Shown: positions 1 to 9,810, counted from the stretch's first letter. The stretch is 64,000 nt of DNA from Prorocentrum cordatum (GCA_963575745.1 CAUYUJ010000751.1:34440-98439), one strand, 5' to 3'. The notes: a model not told the origin generated them from the sequence alone. Made by a program: numbers and translations.

Positions 1-17
1 AGCCATTTTGGCTCAAG
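1..17 (+). other. Relict dinoflagellate spliced leader (DinoSL) at the 5' end of a LINE
   Basis: The first 17 bases, AGCCATTTTGGCTCAAG, are identical to the 3' part of the 22-nt leader that dinoflagellates trans-splice onto nuclear mRNAs. The window edge cuts off the leader's first five bases. The leader is followed at once by the 5' region of the retrotransposon. No GT follows the AAG, as it would in a spliced-leader RNA gene, so this is a leader copied back into DNA from a processed transcript. Known biology: relict leaders mark dinoflagellate retrogenes. Inference: this LINE copy was reverse-transcribed from a trans-spliced full-length RNA. Confidence 0.9.
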
Positions 18-211
18 ATGCTTAGTTCCGCAGGGGAACAAGTGGATACCGCTAGTCCGCGGCCAGTTTGCAGTCCTTCCCCTGGTCAGCCCCAGGGCGA
101 GCGCCGAGGTGGTCCGCCCCACCTCGGCGCGTCTCTCGCATCCTGTCTTGCTCGGGGCCGCCCAGCCTCGTGCATCGTATTCCTGATCCTCGTGTGCTTT
201 ATATCGGCAGG

Positions 212-1479
212 ATGGTGCCGCGCCCAGTCGCCGACAAGACTTGGCTGTGCAAGACCTGCATCCACGAGCGCACGGGTGAACCTTTCTTCAATAAGGCTGA
301 CCGTACATCATGCTTCTCGTGCAGGCGGCCCAAGAGCAGTTGTTTCAAGGCCTACAAGCTGTCCACCGCAGACGACCCGACGTGTGCACGATTTGTGTGG
401 TTTTATTTTTGTGTAGTTTGTTGGAGGTGTGTTTGTTTTTATTTTCTTGTGTGTAGGAGTTTTGGTGAGGGTTTTCTTTTTTGCTTTGGAGGTGTGTTCT
501 TTGGATTTGGTGATGTTTGGGAGGTCTCAAGGCTGGTGGCAAGAAGGCCGCTAGCGCAGGCTCGGCACCGTGGGAGGTCGCCAAGCAGCTGCGTTTGGCG
601 CAGGAGACGATTGCCAAGCTCGAGAAGCAGATCCATGCCAAGCACGTGCCAGCGCCTGATGCCATGGATGTGTCGGAGCCTAAGGCTATGGCAAATGATT
701 TCGATGAAGGCAAGTTTCGTGCACGTATTTTGGAGTTGGATAAGGAGATCGCAGTTGCCAGCAAAGGTGTTGGCGCAGCGTGGGAAGTCCTCAAGGAGGC
801 GCTCACCAAAGAACGCTGCGAGCTCCAGGATGAAATTAACAAGCACAAGCCTGAAGCCTCACGCATGTTCGTCGTTGGCAAGCAAATTGAGGCTATGGGC
901 AAGCAGATTGCAAAGGCAGAGAAGGATGTTGGCGACCAAAAGGCCGTCATCAAGGAGCTCCAGGATGTGCTGGTGCAGGCTGAGCAGAAGGTGCTGGACA
1001 AGAAGGCCAAACTGCTTGAGCTACAGACCCAGCACGCTGACTTGGCGCGCCAGAGCTATGTCCCACCTGTGCCTAATGACGACGGGGAGGCTGGGCAGAC
1101 TGTTCATGCTCTGGGCCTTGACACAACCAAGTTGGGTGAGGTGTTGCGCGCGCTTGGAGCTGGAGACAGGACTGACGCCATCGCGCACGGAGTGGCTCAA
1201 GCACTGCCTCAGATTATCACGAATGCTCGGTTGCAGCCAGTGGGCGCGACTCGACACCATGCAGGTCCTGAGCTGCTGGACAACGAGTCACTTGCTGATG
1301 ACGAAGCTCCTCTGGTACCTATCAAGGAAGCAACCGAAGATGTATTGCGGCCTTACCTGGCGGAGGCGGGTCAGGAGGTGCCCACGACTTTGAAGGAGAT
1401 GCGTGACGCGACCAATCGATTCTGCAAGCTGGAGCAGCATGCCAAGCAGAGGAAAGGGCCAGGCTTCCAGGCCTACTAG
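212..1479 (+). pseudogene. LINE ORF1: zinc finger plus coiled coil, interrupted by a T-rich block
   Basis: The first ATG of a plausible frame is at 212, right after AG. The first ~58 codons read as a small zinc-binding module with paired cysteines (CKTC, then CFSC about 20 residues on) in a basic context, as expected for nucleic-acid binding. The frame then runs into a T/G-rich block (385-520) and coding sense resumes in another frame from about 523. That part, to the stop at 1477-1479, is rich in Lys, Glu, Ala, Leu and Gln with heptad-like spacing (roughly 570-1060), i.e. a coiled coil for multimerising, and then a more acidic tail. It overlaps or abuts ORF2. LINE ORF1 proteins coat the RNA; that role is inferred from position and composition. 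The break could be a secondary insertion, an indel pair or an unspliced intron. Confidence 0.6.
385..520 (+). other. T/G-rich block inside LINE ORF1
   Basis: About 135 bases of very T-rich sequence with two copies of a TTTTATTTTNTGTGTAG-like unit (about 399-416 and 436-456). It separates the zinc-finger frame from the coiled-coil frame and has intron-like 3' signals (pyrimidines then TAG). Its composition is unlike the coding sequence on either side and resembles the T-rich tract at 8005-8205 and the ends of family A elements. Confidence 0.6.
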
Positions 1480-1501
1480 GCCAAGGAGGCTAGTCCACGC
1501 C

Positions 1502-4500
1502 ATGATGATGTTCACTATACTGGTTAAGATGACGTATTCCGATTCTAAGATCAAGGGGCAGGTTGTCACGGTCAATACTGATGCAGCTGGCCCTTTGCTA
1601 CGATATGTGGAGCAGGCCACAGATGCGGTGATATTGGTTCAAGAGCATAAGTCTGGTGGATCTATGTTGCCCAGCCTGCAGTACAAGCTGAAGTGCATGG
1701 GCTACCACGGCATTTTCTCGGCGGCCAAGCGCGCGGCAGCTGACGGGCTCTCAGCGGGGGTTGCAGTGATCACGCCGAGTTTTATCACGATTACGGCGCC
1801 ACCACTGCTCACAGACCCTGAGATTGTGCCCTCTCGGGCTGTGGCAGCGCAGGTCAACTGGGGTCTCAAGAGTGGGTTGGTTGTCATATCCCTCTACTTG
1901 CAGGACTCCGTGGACCTGAATGACTACAACCTTATGATCCTACACAAGGTGGCGCAATACGTGGGCCGCCTCAATGCAGCAAATCGGCCCTGGGTCATTG
2001 GAGGTGACTTTAATATGAGTGCGAATTTGATTGGAGCACAGGAGTGGGTGGCGCAGGCGAATGCGTTGATGATGGTACCGTCGCAAGTCACATGTCGCAC
2101 CACCAACTCGGCTGAGGGCAAGACTTATGATTACTTTATGGTTCACTCCAAGTTGGCCGCAATCATTGAGCCACCAGATGCGTTGGCGGCTGCAGGGCTA
2201 CCCACGCGTGCACCTGATGTTCTTTCGATTCGTGCTGAGCCCAAGAAGATCTGGCTACGGGTCCCTGTTGAGCCCAAGCAGTTACCAAAGCTACCCAAGC
2301 AAGGTTGTTCGCGATATCCCATGAACTGGGATCACGTGATGGACACCATTCTACGTGCTCATGACGACGACACGCTCAAGATGGTTTGGGACGCAGTTGT
2401 TACTGGAGTGGAATTTGAGATACTCAACAGATACGACGTGGTTGATGATGAGGCTGCTCCGTACAGGGGCAGAGCGGGCCCGAGGGACACCAAGTTTGTC
2501 GAAGCACACTGGGCCCCCAAGCGTGAGGCGGGAGGCCTTAGGCCGAATGCCTTAGCTTGGCTGGCTGCGGCCAGATGGGCGAAACATCTCATGAGAGCGC
2601 GAGCCTTCTGGATCAAATTGGTGCAGGAAGCTGTGCGTGATGTTAGGCGTGCGGGCGAATTTCACCTTCCTGACTACAGCTCGCCCTGGACCAGCCGACA
2701 GCCATCCTTGGCGCCTGCAGCTGCAGCTCCTATGAGAGAGGAACCAGAGGCAGATGACAACTGGATGGCGGTCACCAGCAGATCGAGATCACAGAGGGCA
2801 CCTACGAGTGGGTCATGCAGCCTACGCCCTATGAAGGACGAGACTGCCCCGCGGCGCGTGTCCTCCGCTGATCCGCGCATGCCCGCGGCTCTCAGCTCAG
2901 TGACCCCGTGCGGTGGTATCGCTGGAGGGCTGATGGCGCCGTGTTCTGCAACTACGGCCAGTGATGTCTCTGCCCCTGGTAGAGGGCCTACGGGTGCTAC
3001 TACGGCGACCGCGACGGCTGCGTCAGCCTCGAGGCCACGTGAGGATCCAGGGAATCCTGGCAGAACGCAGCCCAGGAGGCAGCGAGCATCAGCGAGACTG
3101 AATCCCATTGACAGATTGGCTCGTTCGCTAGTGGACACAGATCGCTTCTTGCTCAAGGTAGTGGGGCAGCAGTACCACATGTGGAGTCACCTGGATGAGG
3201 AGACTCAGAGATTCTTCTTAGATGGCATCGCCTTGCTAGGACGAGATGACTTCGGGCAGCAGATATACCGCATAGTCGAGCGTGCTGATGAAGTTCACCA
3301 GGAGCATAAACAGAAGGTGGAGGACAGCTGGAAGTCTTGGATCGACATGGCGTTCAAGAAAGGTGCAGGCCCTGCGCATCGCACGTCTAAGGTCAAGGCT
3401 TTGGAGGCAGCTGTGGCGCACACTGACAGAATGCAGCCGTGCCAGATGGCCGACAGGGAAATGGATGTCTGGCATGATGTATGGTCCTGTCATGGGCAGC
3501 GTGAGCCACCATTGCCTAGTGATGCGCATACATGGGAGGATCTTCCCCCGCTTCGGCCAGAAAACTTGTCCAGGGCAGCTCTCACGTTCACTTGGACGAC
3601 GGCCACTGGGCCGACGAGGCTGCACCCTCGTGCATTTTTCTTCCTCTCTGATGCTGGCTTGCTGGCGCTCTGCACACTGTACCACACATGCGAGCGGATG
3701 CTGTACTGGCCGACACAGAGAATAGTCAACGAGATGGTTAGGCTTGCCAAGCCCGATGGAGGCACGCGGTTGATCACTTTAGTAGAGAGCTTAGTACGTT
3801 TGTGGGCGCGAGCAAGGCGCCCGATTTCAAGAACATGGGTTGTCCAGCATGGGAGCCCTTTTATTTGGGGCAACAGGAGGGGGCACTCTTCCAGTTATTC
3901 CGCGTCTGCGCACAACCTAGAGGCGGAGATTGCTGCTTCTCTGGGAGAGAGTTCAGTCACGGTGTTTCTCGATATGTGGAAATGTTTCGAGGCAGTGCTG
4001 TTCCCTGCGTTGCTTGATGAAGCCAGGTGCCTGGGGTTCCCTCTTCGTTTGTTATGGATGCTAATCAACTCGTATTCCCAGCCAAGGGTTATAAAGGCGT
4101 TTGGATGTTGGGGCAAGCAGGTGGTGGTGTACCAGGGCATCCTCGCGGGCTGCACCCACGCCACCACCCTCCTCACCATCCTCACCTACAGGGCCCTCAT
4201 GAAGGTGCACCAGGTAGCCCCCACCGTGACCCCGAGAGCGCTCGTGGATGACAGCACGTTCCAATGGGTTGGGCCGTCGGGGACCTCTTCGGCTGAGCTG
4301 TTCTCGGGGATCCAGAGCTTCGTCAAGGATTCGGCCAAGTTGGGGCTCCTGCTGCAGGTCAAGAAACCTGGCTGGGTCTCCAACACTAGGAAGGGGCACC
4401 AGGGGTTCCGCAAGTTGGCCTCAAGGACCAACCTCAAAAGCAAGAAGTGGGTCCGAAATCTTGGGCATGAACTCAGTGGGCCAGTTCCTGTGAGGAAACA

Positions 4501-5392
4501 AGCTAAGGCTAGGATGAAGGGCTTGCAGGACAGGCCCCCAAGGCTTATTATGCTCCAGAAGGCGGCTGGCAACAGAGTCACCGCGATCTGGAGAACAGGG
4601 CTCCTTCCAGCTGCTGCGCACGGCGCGACTGTATCAGGAGTCAGCGACCAAGAGCTTGCCCGTTTACGCTCTGTTGCTGGCATGTTATGTGGCCGTTCGA
4701 CGGCAGTTTCTTCTCTCACTGTATATCTGGCTACGCAGGCTGACGCCAAGTACGACCCAATATACAATGCCACCATGGACCCCCTGAAGGCCTACTGCAG
4801 CTTCGTCTGGGACAACAGAGTTTGCCTTGGGAGACTGCAGAGGGCCTGGATGAAGGTGGATGAGGGGCTCAAGATTAAGGCCTCTTGGACCTCGGCAAGG
4901 GGGCCCATTGCTGTAGTATGGATGTCTTTGAGGCGAATAGGATGGGGCATGTATTCCGCCACGGGGATCTACAGCGACCTAGGTCACACGTTTGACCTCC
5001 TTCAGCTCTGTCCCAAGGACGTGCTGGAGTTGGTCAGGCAAGGCATCGAGCGATGGCAAGGCAAGCGTATACTTACACATCACAAGGAGGTATGCTATGG
5101 GGATGAGGTCGTATGGATGAGAGCTAGGAGGAGATGCATTGGTGCTAAGAAGGCAGTGGTCAGGCACCCACGTTTTGCAGGCGCGCTTCGTGCACTGTGG
5201 TCCGACTCTATTTGGTCACGTTCCAGACTGGCTGCCAAAGCGTACCAGATCTCCCCTGCCTGCATCTACTGCGCAGCGGAGCAATCGCCATTGGACACGA
5301 GTTCTTTTGCTGTCCTAGTTTTTACGATGACCTGTCTGAGGGGCCCGATCTCGACTGGAACACTGATATGCAGTACACATATGATATGCTAA
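1502..5392 (+). CDS. LINE ORF2, endonuclease-reverse transcriptase part
   Basis: Open from an ATG triplet cluster at 1502, 22 bases after the ORF1 stop (an earlier in-frame ATG at 1439 overlaps ORF1). Residues about 1-245 are an apurinic-endonuclease-type domain: LVQEH (catalytic Glu about 48), GGDFNMS (about 167-173) and YDYFMVH (Asp about 210) are present, but the last motif reads TRAPDVL where a His is expected. A Pro/Ser/Thr/Ala-rich linker follows. The reverse transcriptase shows motif A FLDMWKCFEAV (Asp codon at 3971), a motif B-like GILAGCTHATT (about 4136-4168) and motif C LVDDS (Asp codons 4247-4252). A zinc-knuckle start, CIYC, is at 5261. True coding sense leaves this frame near 5285; the last ~35 codons to 5392 are out-of-frame readthrough. 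Role: first-strand nicking and target-primed reverse transcription. Confidence 0.85.
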   Translation: MMMFTILVKMTYSDSKIKGQVVTVNTDAAGPLLRYVEQATDAVILVQEHKSGGSMLPSLQYKLKCMGYHGIFSAAKRAAADGLSAGVAVITPSFITITAPPLLTDPEIVPSRAVAAQVNWGLKSGLVVISLYLQDSVDLNDYNLMILHKVAQYVGRLNAANRPWVIGGDFNMSANLIGAQEWVAQANALMMVPSQVTCRTTNSAEGKTYDYFMVHSKLAAIIEPPDALAAAGLPTRAPDVLSIRAEPKKIWLRVPVEPKQLPKLPKQGCSRYPMNWDHVMDTILRAHDDDTLKMVWDAVVTGVEFEILNRYDVVDDEAAPYRGRAGPRDTKFVEAHWAPKREAGGLRPNALAWLAAARWAKHLMRARAFWIKLVQEAVRDVRRAGEFHLPDYSSPWTSRQPSLAPAAAAPMREEPEADDNWMAVTSRSRSQRAPTSGSCSLRPMKDETAPRRVSSADPRMPAALSSVTPCGGIAGGLMAPCSATTASDVSAPGRGPTGATTATATAASASRPREDPGNPGRTQPRRQRASARLNPIDRLARSLVDTDRFLLKVVGQQYHMWSHLDEETQRFFLDGIALLGRDDFGQQIYRIVERADEVHQEHKQKVEDSWKSWIDMAFKKGAGPAHRTSKVKALEAAVAHTDRMQPCQMADREMDVWHDVWSCHGQREPPLPSDAHTWEDLPPLRPENLSRAALTFTWTTATGPTRLHPRAFFFLSDAGLLALCTLYHTCERMLYWPTQRIVNEMVRLAKPDGGTRLITLVESLVRLWARARRPISRTWVVQHGSPFIWGNRRGHSSSYSASAHNLEAEIAASLGESSVTVFLDMWKCFEAVLFPALLDEARCLGFPLRLLWMLINSYSQPRVIKAFGCWGKQVVVYQGILAGCTHATTLLTILTYRALMKVHQVAPTVTPRALVDDSTFQWVGPSGTSSAELFSGIQSFVKDSAKLGLLLQVKKPGWVSNTRKGHQGFRKLASRTNLKSKKWVRNLGHELSGPVPVRKQAKARMKGLQDRPPRLIMLQKAAGNRVTAIWRTGLLPAAAHGATVSGVSDQELARLRSVAGMLCGRSTAVSSLTVYLATQADAKYDPIYNATMDPLKAYCSFVWDNRVCLGRLQRAWMKVDEGLKIKASWTSARGPIAVVWMSLRRIGWGMYSATGIYSDLGHTFDLLQLCPKDVLELVRQGIERWQGKRILTHHKEVCYGDEVVWMRARRRCIGAKKAVVRHPRFAGALRALWSDSIWSRSRLAAKAYQISPACIYCAAEQSPLDTSSFAVLVFTMTCLRGPISTGTLICSTHMIC

Positions 5393-5990
5393 GGGAGCTC
5401 GGACAGAAGGCCCTTGGAGAGCCCGACTGGGATTGTCTTGCCACGGCAGTAGGCATACCAGTGAGTCCTCTCACCCCACCGTATGTGGAGTTCAAGTTGC
5501 AGTACGTCTGCTGGGGTGACTGGGAGTCTGACAGAAGTTCCTGGAGCTCTTTGGTTTTCTCTGATGGTTCGGGTCTGGCCCCTGCGTGGCCTGAGATTCG
5601 TCAATGTGGGTGGTCTTTCGTCGTCATGGGGGACAACGGGCTACCAGTTCGTGCTGCATATGGGCCCCTCGAGGGTCCGATACAAACGGTCGGGAGATCG
5701 GAGCGAATGGCTTTCCTCATGGCACTCAGGCTTTTACCTGCTGTGGACCTACTGGTGACAGATCTCCAGAGCCTGGCAGCTGAAGTGAACTCCTGGCACC
5801 ACGGCCAGGAATATGCGAATTCGACATACGCAGACATCTGGAGGCACATCTTTCATGCAGCTGACGACAAGCGTCGGCCCAGAGCTTGCTGGACGCCTGC
5901 GCACATCGCGATCGAGAGTTACCTGGAGGTACACTTCGGCACCCTCCTGTTTGAATTTCTGCTCGGGAACATGTGGGCGGATTTTTTTCG
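5285..5990 (+). pseudogene. LINE ORF2 continued: zinc knuckle end and RNase H domain (shifted frame)
   Basis: After a frameshift at about 5282-5295 the coding frame is the one starting at base 5281. It first completes the CCHC-like knuckle (GHEFFCC at about 5293-5313). An RNase H fold follows with FSDGSG (first Asp), SERMAF (Glu), VTDLQS (second Asp) and, near the end, WTPAH and GNMWADFF with the last Asp. All acidic residues of the RNase H active site are therefore visible. The domain ends at a run of seven T (5982-5988); one T fewer would carry the frame on into the C-terminal part. This points to a single homopolymer indel, either in the element or in the assembly. Confidence 0.75.
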
Positions 5991-6712
5991 CAAGGGAGGG
6001 GGCCAACATGCACGCTGTACACAAATCGACGGTCCAAATGTTCGAGGCCAGGCCGAGTCAAGAGAAGTTGAATGCTAAGTTCTTCTCCTGGGCGGCAGCT
6101 AAGCTCATCACCAGGGACTCCACCAGCAGTAGACCCGAGAGGCTCAAGTTAGGTGGCCCCCCGATTCCTGTACAGCATGTAGGATTGCGTGTGCATGAGG
6201 TGGTCATCCGCAGTCCTGGGGTCTGGCAGTGCAAGACTTGTTTGGCCACGGCTCGGACCCCAGCCAGTTTGTTGAAACTCGTTGCGGGTACCAGTAATTA
6301 TGCTAAGTGTGAGCCCACGGAGCAACAAAAGCTCCAGGCTCGCAATGATGTTGTATTGCAGCGCGCATTGCCTTACAGGAGTGAGGCGGTCAACGTTGCG
6401 CTAGGTCTAGCGCAGGAGCTCAGCCCACCCGAAGACCCTGTCGTTCCTGGTCCTTCGGGGGCTCAGCAGCAGTGTGCAGACGACATCGTAGAGTTAGATG
6501 GCCACCGAATTCTATCGAATCTTGGTGCAATGGTTTGCACATTGTGTGGGTCGCACCAGCTTAATGCTGGGCGTGCGGGGCACTCGAAGCGTGGAGGCTG
6601 CTGTCTGGGCCCTTCCCAGCACCCCCCCACACTGTATAAGCAGCGGCATGCGATTAAGGCCATCCAGGCGGGTAAGAACCCCAAGAATGGCCTGCCGATC
6701 AAACTGTTTTGA
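5989..6712 (+). pseudogene. LINE ORF2 C-terminal region with zinc-finger-like cysteines
   Basis: About 240 codons in the original ORF2 frame, ending at TGA 6710-6712. Two CxxC pairs are visible: WQCKTCLA (about 6226-6249) and VCTLCGSHQ, the latter followed about 14 residues later by HSKRGGCC. Such C-terminal Cys/His segments are common in dinoflagellate LINE proteins and probably help bind RNA or target DNA. The last residues are basic (KNPKNGLPIKLF). The 3' UTR is about 118 bases, followed by a TCC microsatellite. Confidence 0.7.
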
Positions 6713-6830
6713 TGAGTTTCCTAGGCCCGCTCTGTTTTCCGTCACTTTTTCCCCTGGGAATCCACGGTAAACGAGCTGGGCCCACATGAGTGGCCCATGC
6801 TCCCGTAGTTGGTTGCATGACAGGTCATCC

Positions 6831-6892
6831 GAGGCGTCCTCCTCCTCCTCCTCCTCCTCCTCCTCCTCCTCCTCCTCCTCCTCCTCCTCCCC
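6831..6892 (+). repeat. (TCC)n microsatellite at the LINE 3' end
   Basis: About 20 tandem TCC units directly after the LINE 3' UTR. It may be the element's own tail or a pre-existing target. Downstream (6900-7020) is GC-rich DNA ending in a G run. Confidence 0.9.
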
Positions 6893-7033
6893 CGCGTGCT
6901 CGGCGGCCCCCCCCCGACGCGGCGGCCGCAGGAGGCCTCTCGCTGTTTGCGGCCACGGCGGCGGACGCCGCCGCCTCCGCCGGGCCCCCGCCCGCCTGCC
7001 CTGCCGGGGTGGGGGGGGGGGGGGGATGCTGGG

Positions 7034-7318
7034 CTGGTTTCCACCACCACCATAAGTTGGAGGGGGGAAGGCCGAGGAGGAGGAGGAGGAGGCGGAGGCG
7101 CGAGAGGAGGAGGCGGAGGGGAGGGGAGGGAGGAGGAGGAGGAGGAGGATGAGGAGGAGAGAGGAGGAGGCGGGGGGGAGGAGGAGGAGGGAGTAGGAGG
7201 AGGAGAGGAGGAGAGGAGAAGAGGAGGAGGGGAGGAGCGGAGGAGGAGGAGGAGGAGGAGAGGGAGACGGGAGAGGGAGGCGGAGGAGGAGGAGGAAAAG
7301 ATGGGAGGTGGAGGACCG
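7034..7318. mobile_element. Family X inverted-repeat element with a GGA core
   Basis: Left end TTTCCACCACCACCATAAG, right end ATGGGAGGTGGAGGACC, an imperfect inverted pair around a GGA/GAGGA microsatellite core (7070-7290). The same TIR type is clearer at 24298-24664 and 32783-32908. Confidence 0.45.
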
Positions 7319-7657
7319 TTGAAACCCAAGAGTCACCAACGATGATTGAAATTCACAATTCCTTCCAAGATCCTTTCTTAGCTATCCAATGGGTTCTGCC
7401 TCACTGGCAGGAAACAGTTTTGAAGATTCTGGAGCGTGCCAGAACATTGTTCTCGGGATTTCAACGCCATGTAACAACCTGACTGCTGCGTCTTGACGAT
7501 CCCGAGCCGTACCATAACGCCATTTTTGGGACTTCCACACAGCGAATCACCCTAACAGTTGCGCCCGCGTAATCCTGAACCACTCCGAAACATCATGTCT
7601 GGTACGTTGATCATGGGATCCCGTGGAACTATTGCAACTGTATTGTTCAACAAAATG
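7319..7657. other. Low-repeat spacer, no gene seen
   Basis: Mixed-composition DNA without a credible open frame, tRNA or known element. It may be relic host sequence between repeats. Confidence 0.5.
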
Positions 7658-7985
7658 AATGCGCGCGGCGCTAAGGCGAGAGCCACAGTTTGCAAAGGAA
7701 CCGCCCTCAATCCGTGAAACCCTTGCAAATATTTGAAACGAATGCGCGCGGCGCTAAGGCGAGAGCCACAGTTTGAAAAACGTCCCGCCCTCAATCTGTG
7801 AAGCTCTTGTAATTTTTGTAGGAAATGTGCGCGCCGCTCAGGCGAGAGCCACATTTTGAACCGCCCCCCTTCAATCCGTGAAACTCTGGCAGTTTGGTAA
7901 AGCGAATGTGCGCGGCACTAAGGGGAGGGCCACATTTTGAAAGCGACCCGCCGCTTCAGAGTCATGAGTGGTGAGGAAGTCTCAG
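7658..7985 (+). repeat. Tandem repeat, four units of about 82 bp
   Basis: Units beginning AATGCGCGCGGCGCTAAGG start near 7659, 7741, 7824 and 7905, so the period is 81-83 bp. Each unit holds a GCGAGAGCCACA(G/T)TTTGAA block and a CGCCCTCAATC(C/T)GTGAA block. A partial fifth unit follows. Divergence between units suggests an old array. Confidence 0.8.
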
Positions 7986-8004
7986 GCGAAACGCCCGGCC
8001 GCTA

Positions 8005-8210
8005 AGGATTTTGCTTCTTGTTTCTTTTTTCCTTGGATTTTTTTTATTTTTTCTTCTTTGTCTTTTTTGCGTTTATTTTTTTCTATCCTTCTTATTTTGG
8101 TTAGTTTGTTCTTTTTACCCTGTTTTTTGTTGCTTTTCTTTCTTTGGTTTCTTGGATTGGATGTTGTTGTTTTCTTATTTTTTTTTTGGATTCTTGCTTG
8201 TGCTTGCCGT
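8005..8210 (+). repeat. T-rich tract
   Basis: About 200 bases that are almost all T with scattered G, C and A, between GC-rich flanks. It encodes only a hydrophobic low-complexity frame and is not annotated as a gene. It resembles the T-rich block in the LINE ORF1. Confidence 0.8.
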
Positions 8211-8254
8211 TCAACTGTGCCATGAGCACGAGGGCACAGCCGTCGAAATGAAGC

Positions 8255-8820
8255 CACCCCATCCAGGCGGAGGAGGAGGAGGAGGAGGAGAGAAGACGCA
8301 GGAGGGAAGCCAGGAGGCGGAGTAGGCGGAGGAGGAGGAGGAGGAAGGAGGAGGAGGGAGGAGGAGGAGGAGGAAGGCGGACGGAGGAGGAGGAGGAGGA
8401 GGAGGAGGAGGAGGAGGAGGAGGGGCGGACGAGGACGAGGAGGCGGAAGAGAAGGAGGAGGGACGGGGAGGAGACGGGCGGAGGAGGAAGTGGAGGAGGA
8501 GGAGGAGGACGAGGAGGAGGAGAGGGAGGAGAGGAGGAGGAGGAGGAGGAGGAGGCGGAGGAGGGAGGTACGGGGAAGGAGGAGGAGGAGGAGGAGGAGG
8601 AGGAGGAGGAAAAGGCGGAACTGTTGGAACGTTGGGGTTGGGGGGAGGAACGGGACGGTGGGCGATGGAGGAGATGGGATTTGAGGGAGAGGGAGAGGGA
8701 GAGGGGGAGGGAGAGGGGGAGGGAGAGGGAGAGGGAAAGGGTGAAGGAGGAGGAGGAGGAGGAGGAGGAGGGAGAGGGAGGAGGAGGAGGGATGAGGAGG
8801 AGGAGGAGGAGGAAGAGGAG
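8255..8820 (+). repeat. GGA/GAGGGA purine microsatellite region
   Basis: Long imperfect (GGA)n, with a (GAGGGA)n stretch at about 8680-8750, interrupted by a short unique piece at about 8610-8680. The + strand is nearly all purine, so the long open frames on both strands here are artefacts. Confidence 0.9.
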
Positions 8821-9118
8821 GAACAATATTAATACCAATAAGGAGAATAATACGAAGTAGACGAAGCATCATAAGCATAATGCGAGTAACACTTATAAAA
8901 ATAATAATGATATTAATAACAATTAGACATTACAAGAATAAGAAGAAGGAAACTAATAATAATAATGATATGAATCATAATAATAATAATAATAATAAAA
9001 ATAATATCAATAATAATAAGAAGAATAATAATCTTACTAATAATAATACTAATAATAACAATACGAATACGAAGAATAAGACGAATACTAATAAGAAGAA
9101 GAAGAAGAAGATGAGGAG
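8820..9118 (+). repeat. (AAT)n/(AAY)n microsatellite, AT-rich island
   Basis: Degenerate AAT, AAC and AAG trinucleotides for about 300 bases, joined directly to the GGA tract. This is one of very few AT-rich stretches in the window. Confidence 0.9.
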
Positions 9119-9370
9119 TAGGAGGAGGAGGGGGAGGACCCCCTCCCCCTCCTACTCATGGTGGCGGCGTGGAAAAGAAGCCCACCAGGGGATGGGTTGC
9201 CGCGGTCTTGACGCCCCCGCGGAGGTCCAATCGAGACAGCCCAGAGGGTGGGTAATGACCATGGGATTGCATGGCCGGGGCCATGCGGCGAAGAGGAAAA
9301 GACGGCATAAGCATAAGTTTTGGCGTTCCGCGCGAACCAAACGTTTTGTGTGTATGCCGTTTTTCTTTCT
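9119..9370. other. Short spacer with a family X-type end, no gene
   Basis: CCTCCTACTCATGGTGGCGG at about 9147-9166 matches the right TIR of family X. The remainder is unassigned. Confidence 0.4.
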
Positions 9371-9371
9371 T

Positions 9372-9515
9372 CTCAGGATAGCTCCACGGATATCATGGCC
9401 TCCGTTTCTTCATTCAGCACGTCCCTTGCCCCCCCCCCTTCTGCCGCGCACGTGCTTCGGGCCACGACTTGCTAGCCTCCTACTGGGCGCTCCCATTTTT
9501 GGACTCCCCCTTTTT
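9372..9515 (+). mobile_element. Family D element, degenerate copy
   Basis: Shows the family D order: ATATCATGGC, then a CACGTCCCTTGCCCCCCCC block, GCCGCGCACGTGC, and a degraded TTTTTGGACTCCCCC right end. It is in the same orientation as all other D copies. Confidence 0.5.
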
Positions 9516-9599
9516 GGCCTCCTACTGGGTGGCCCTCCTGGGCGTTTTCAGTTTCCAACCATCCTGCGGTGTTGGGCCCTTGTTTTGAAGAGACGGCGC

Positions 9600-9780
9600 C
9601 CTGCGTTCCTCTCCTCCTCCCTCTCCCTCTCCCTCGCCCTCTCCCTCTCCTCCTCCTCCTCCTCCTCCTCCTCCTCCTCCTCCTCCTCCTCCTCCCTCCT
9701 CCTCCTCCCCTCCTCCTCCTCCTCCTCCTCCTCCTCCTCCTCCTCCTCCTCCTCCTCCTCCTCCTCCTCCCTCCTCCGCC
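9600..9780 (+). repeat. (TCC)n/(CCTCTC)n microsatellite
   Basis: A pyrimidine tract of about 180 bases that starts with CTCCCTCTCCCTCGCCC and runs on as TCC triplets. Confidence 0.9.
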
Positions 9781-9810
9781 TCTGTGCCTGCAATCCGCAT
9801 GTCTTTGTTT

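Larger units (their letters stand above)
1..6830 (+). mobile_element. Non-LTR retrotransposon (LINE) with ORF1 and an EN-RT-RNase H ORF2
   Basis: About 6.8 kb. Order: leader relic, 5' UTR, ORF1 (zinc finger plus coiled coil), ORF2 (apurinic-type endonuclease, reverse transcriptase, zinc knuckle, RNase H, C-terminal zinc fingers), a short 3' UTR, then a (TCC)n tract from 6831. There are no LTRs and no integrase. The element looks full length at the 5' end, since the leader is present. Two frameshifts in ORF2 (about 5282-5295 and in the T run at 5982-5988) and a T-rich block in ORF1 make this copy defective as assembled. The 3' boundary is set at the microsatellite; no target-site duplication can be seen because the 5' flank is outside the window. 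Confidence 0.85.
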
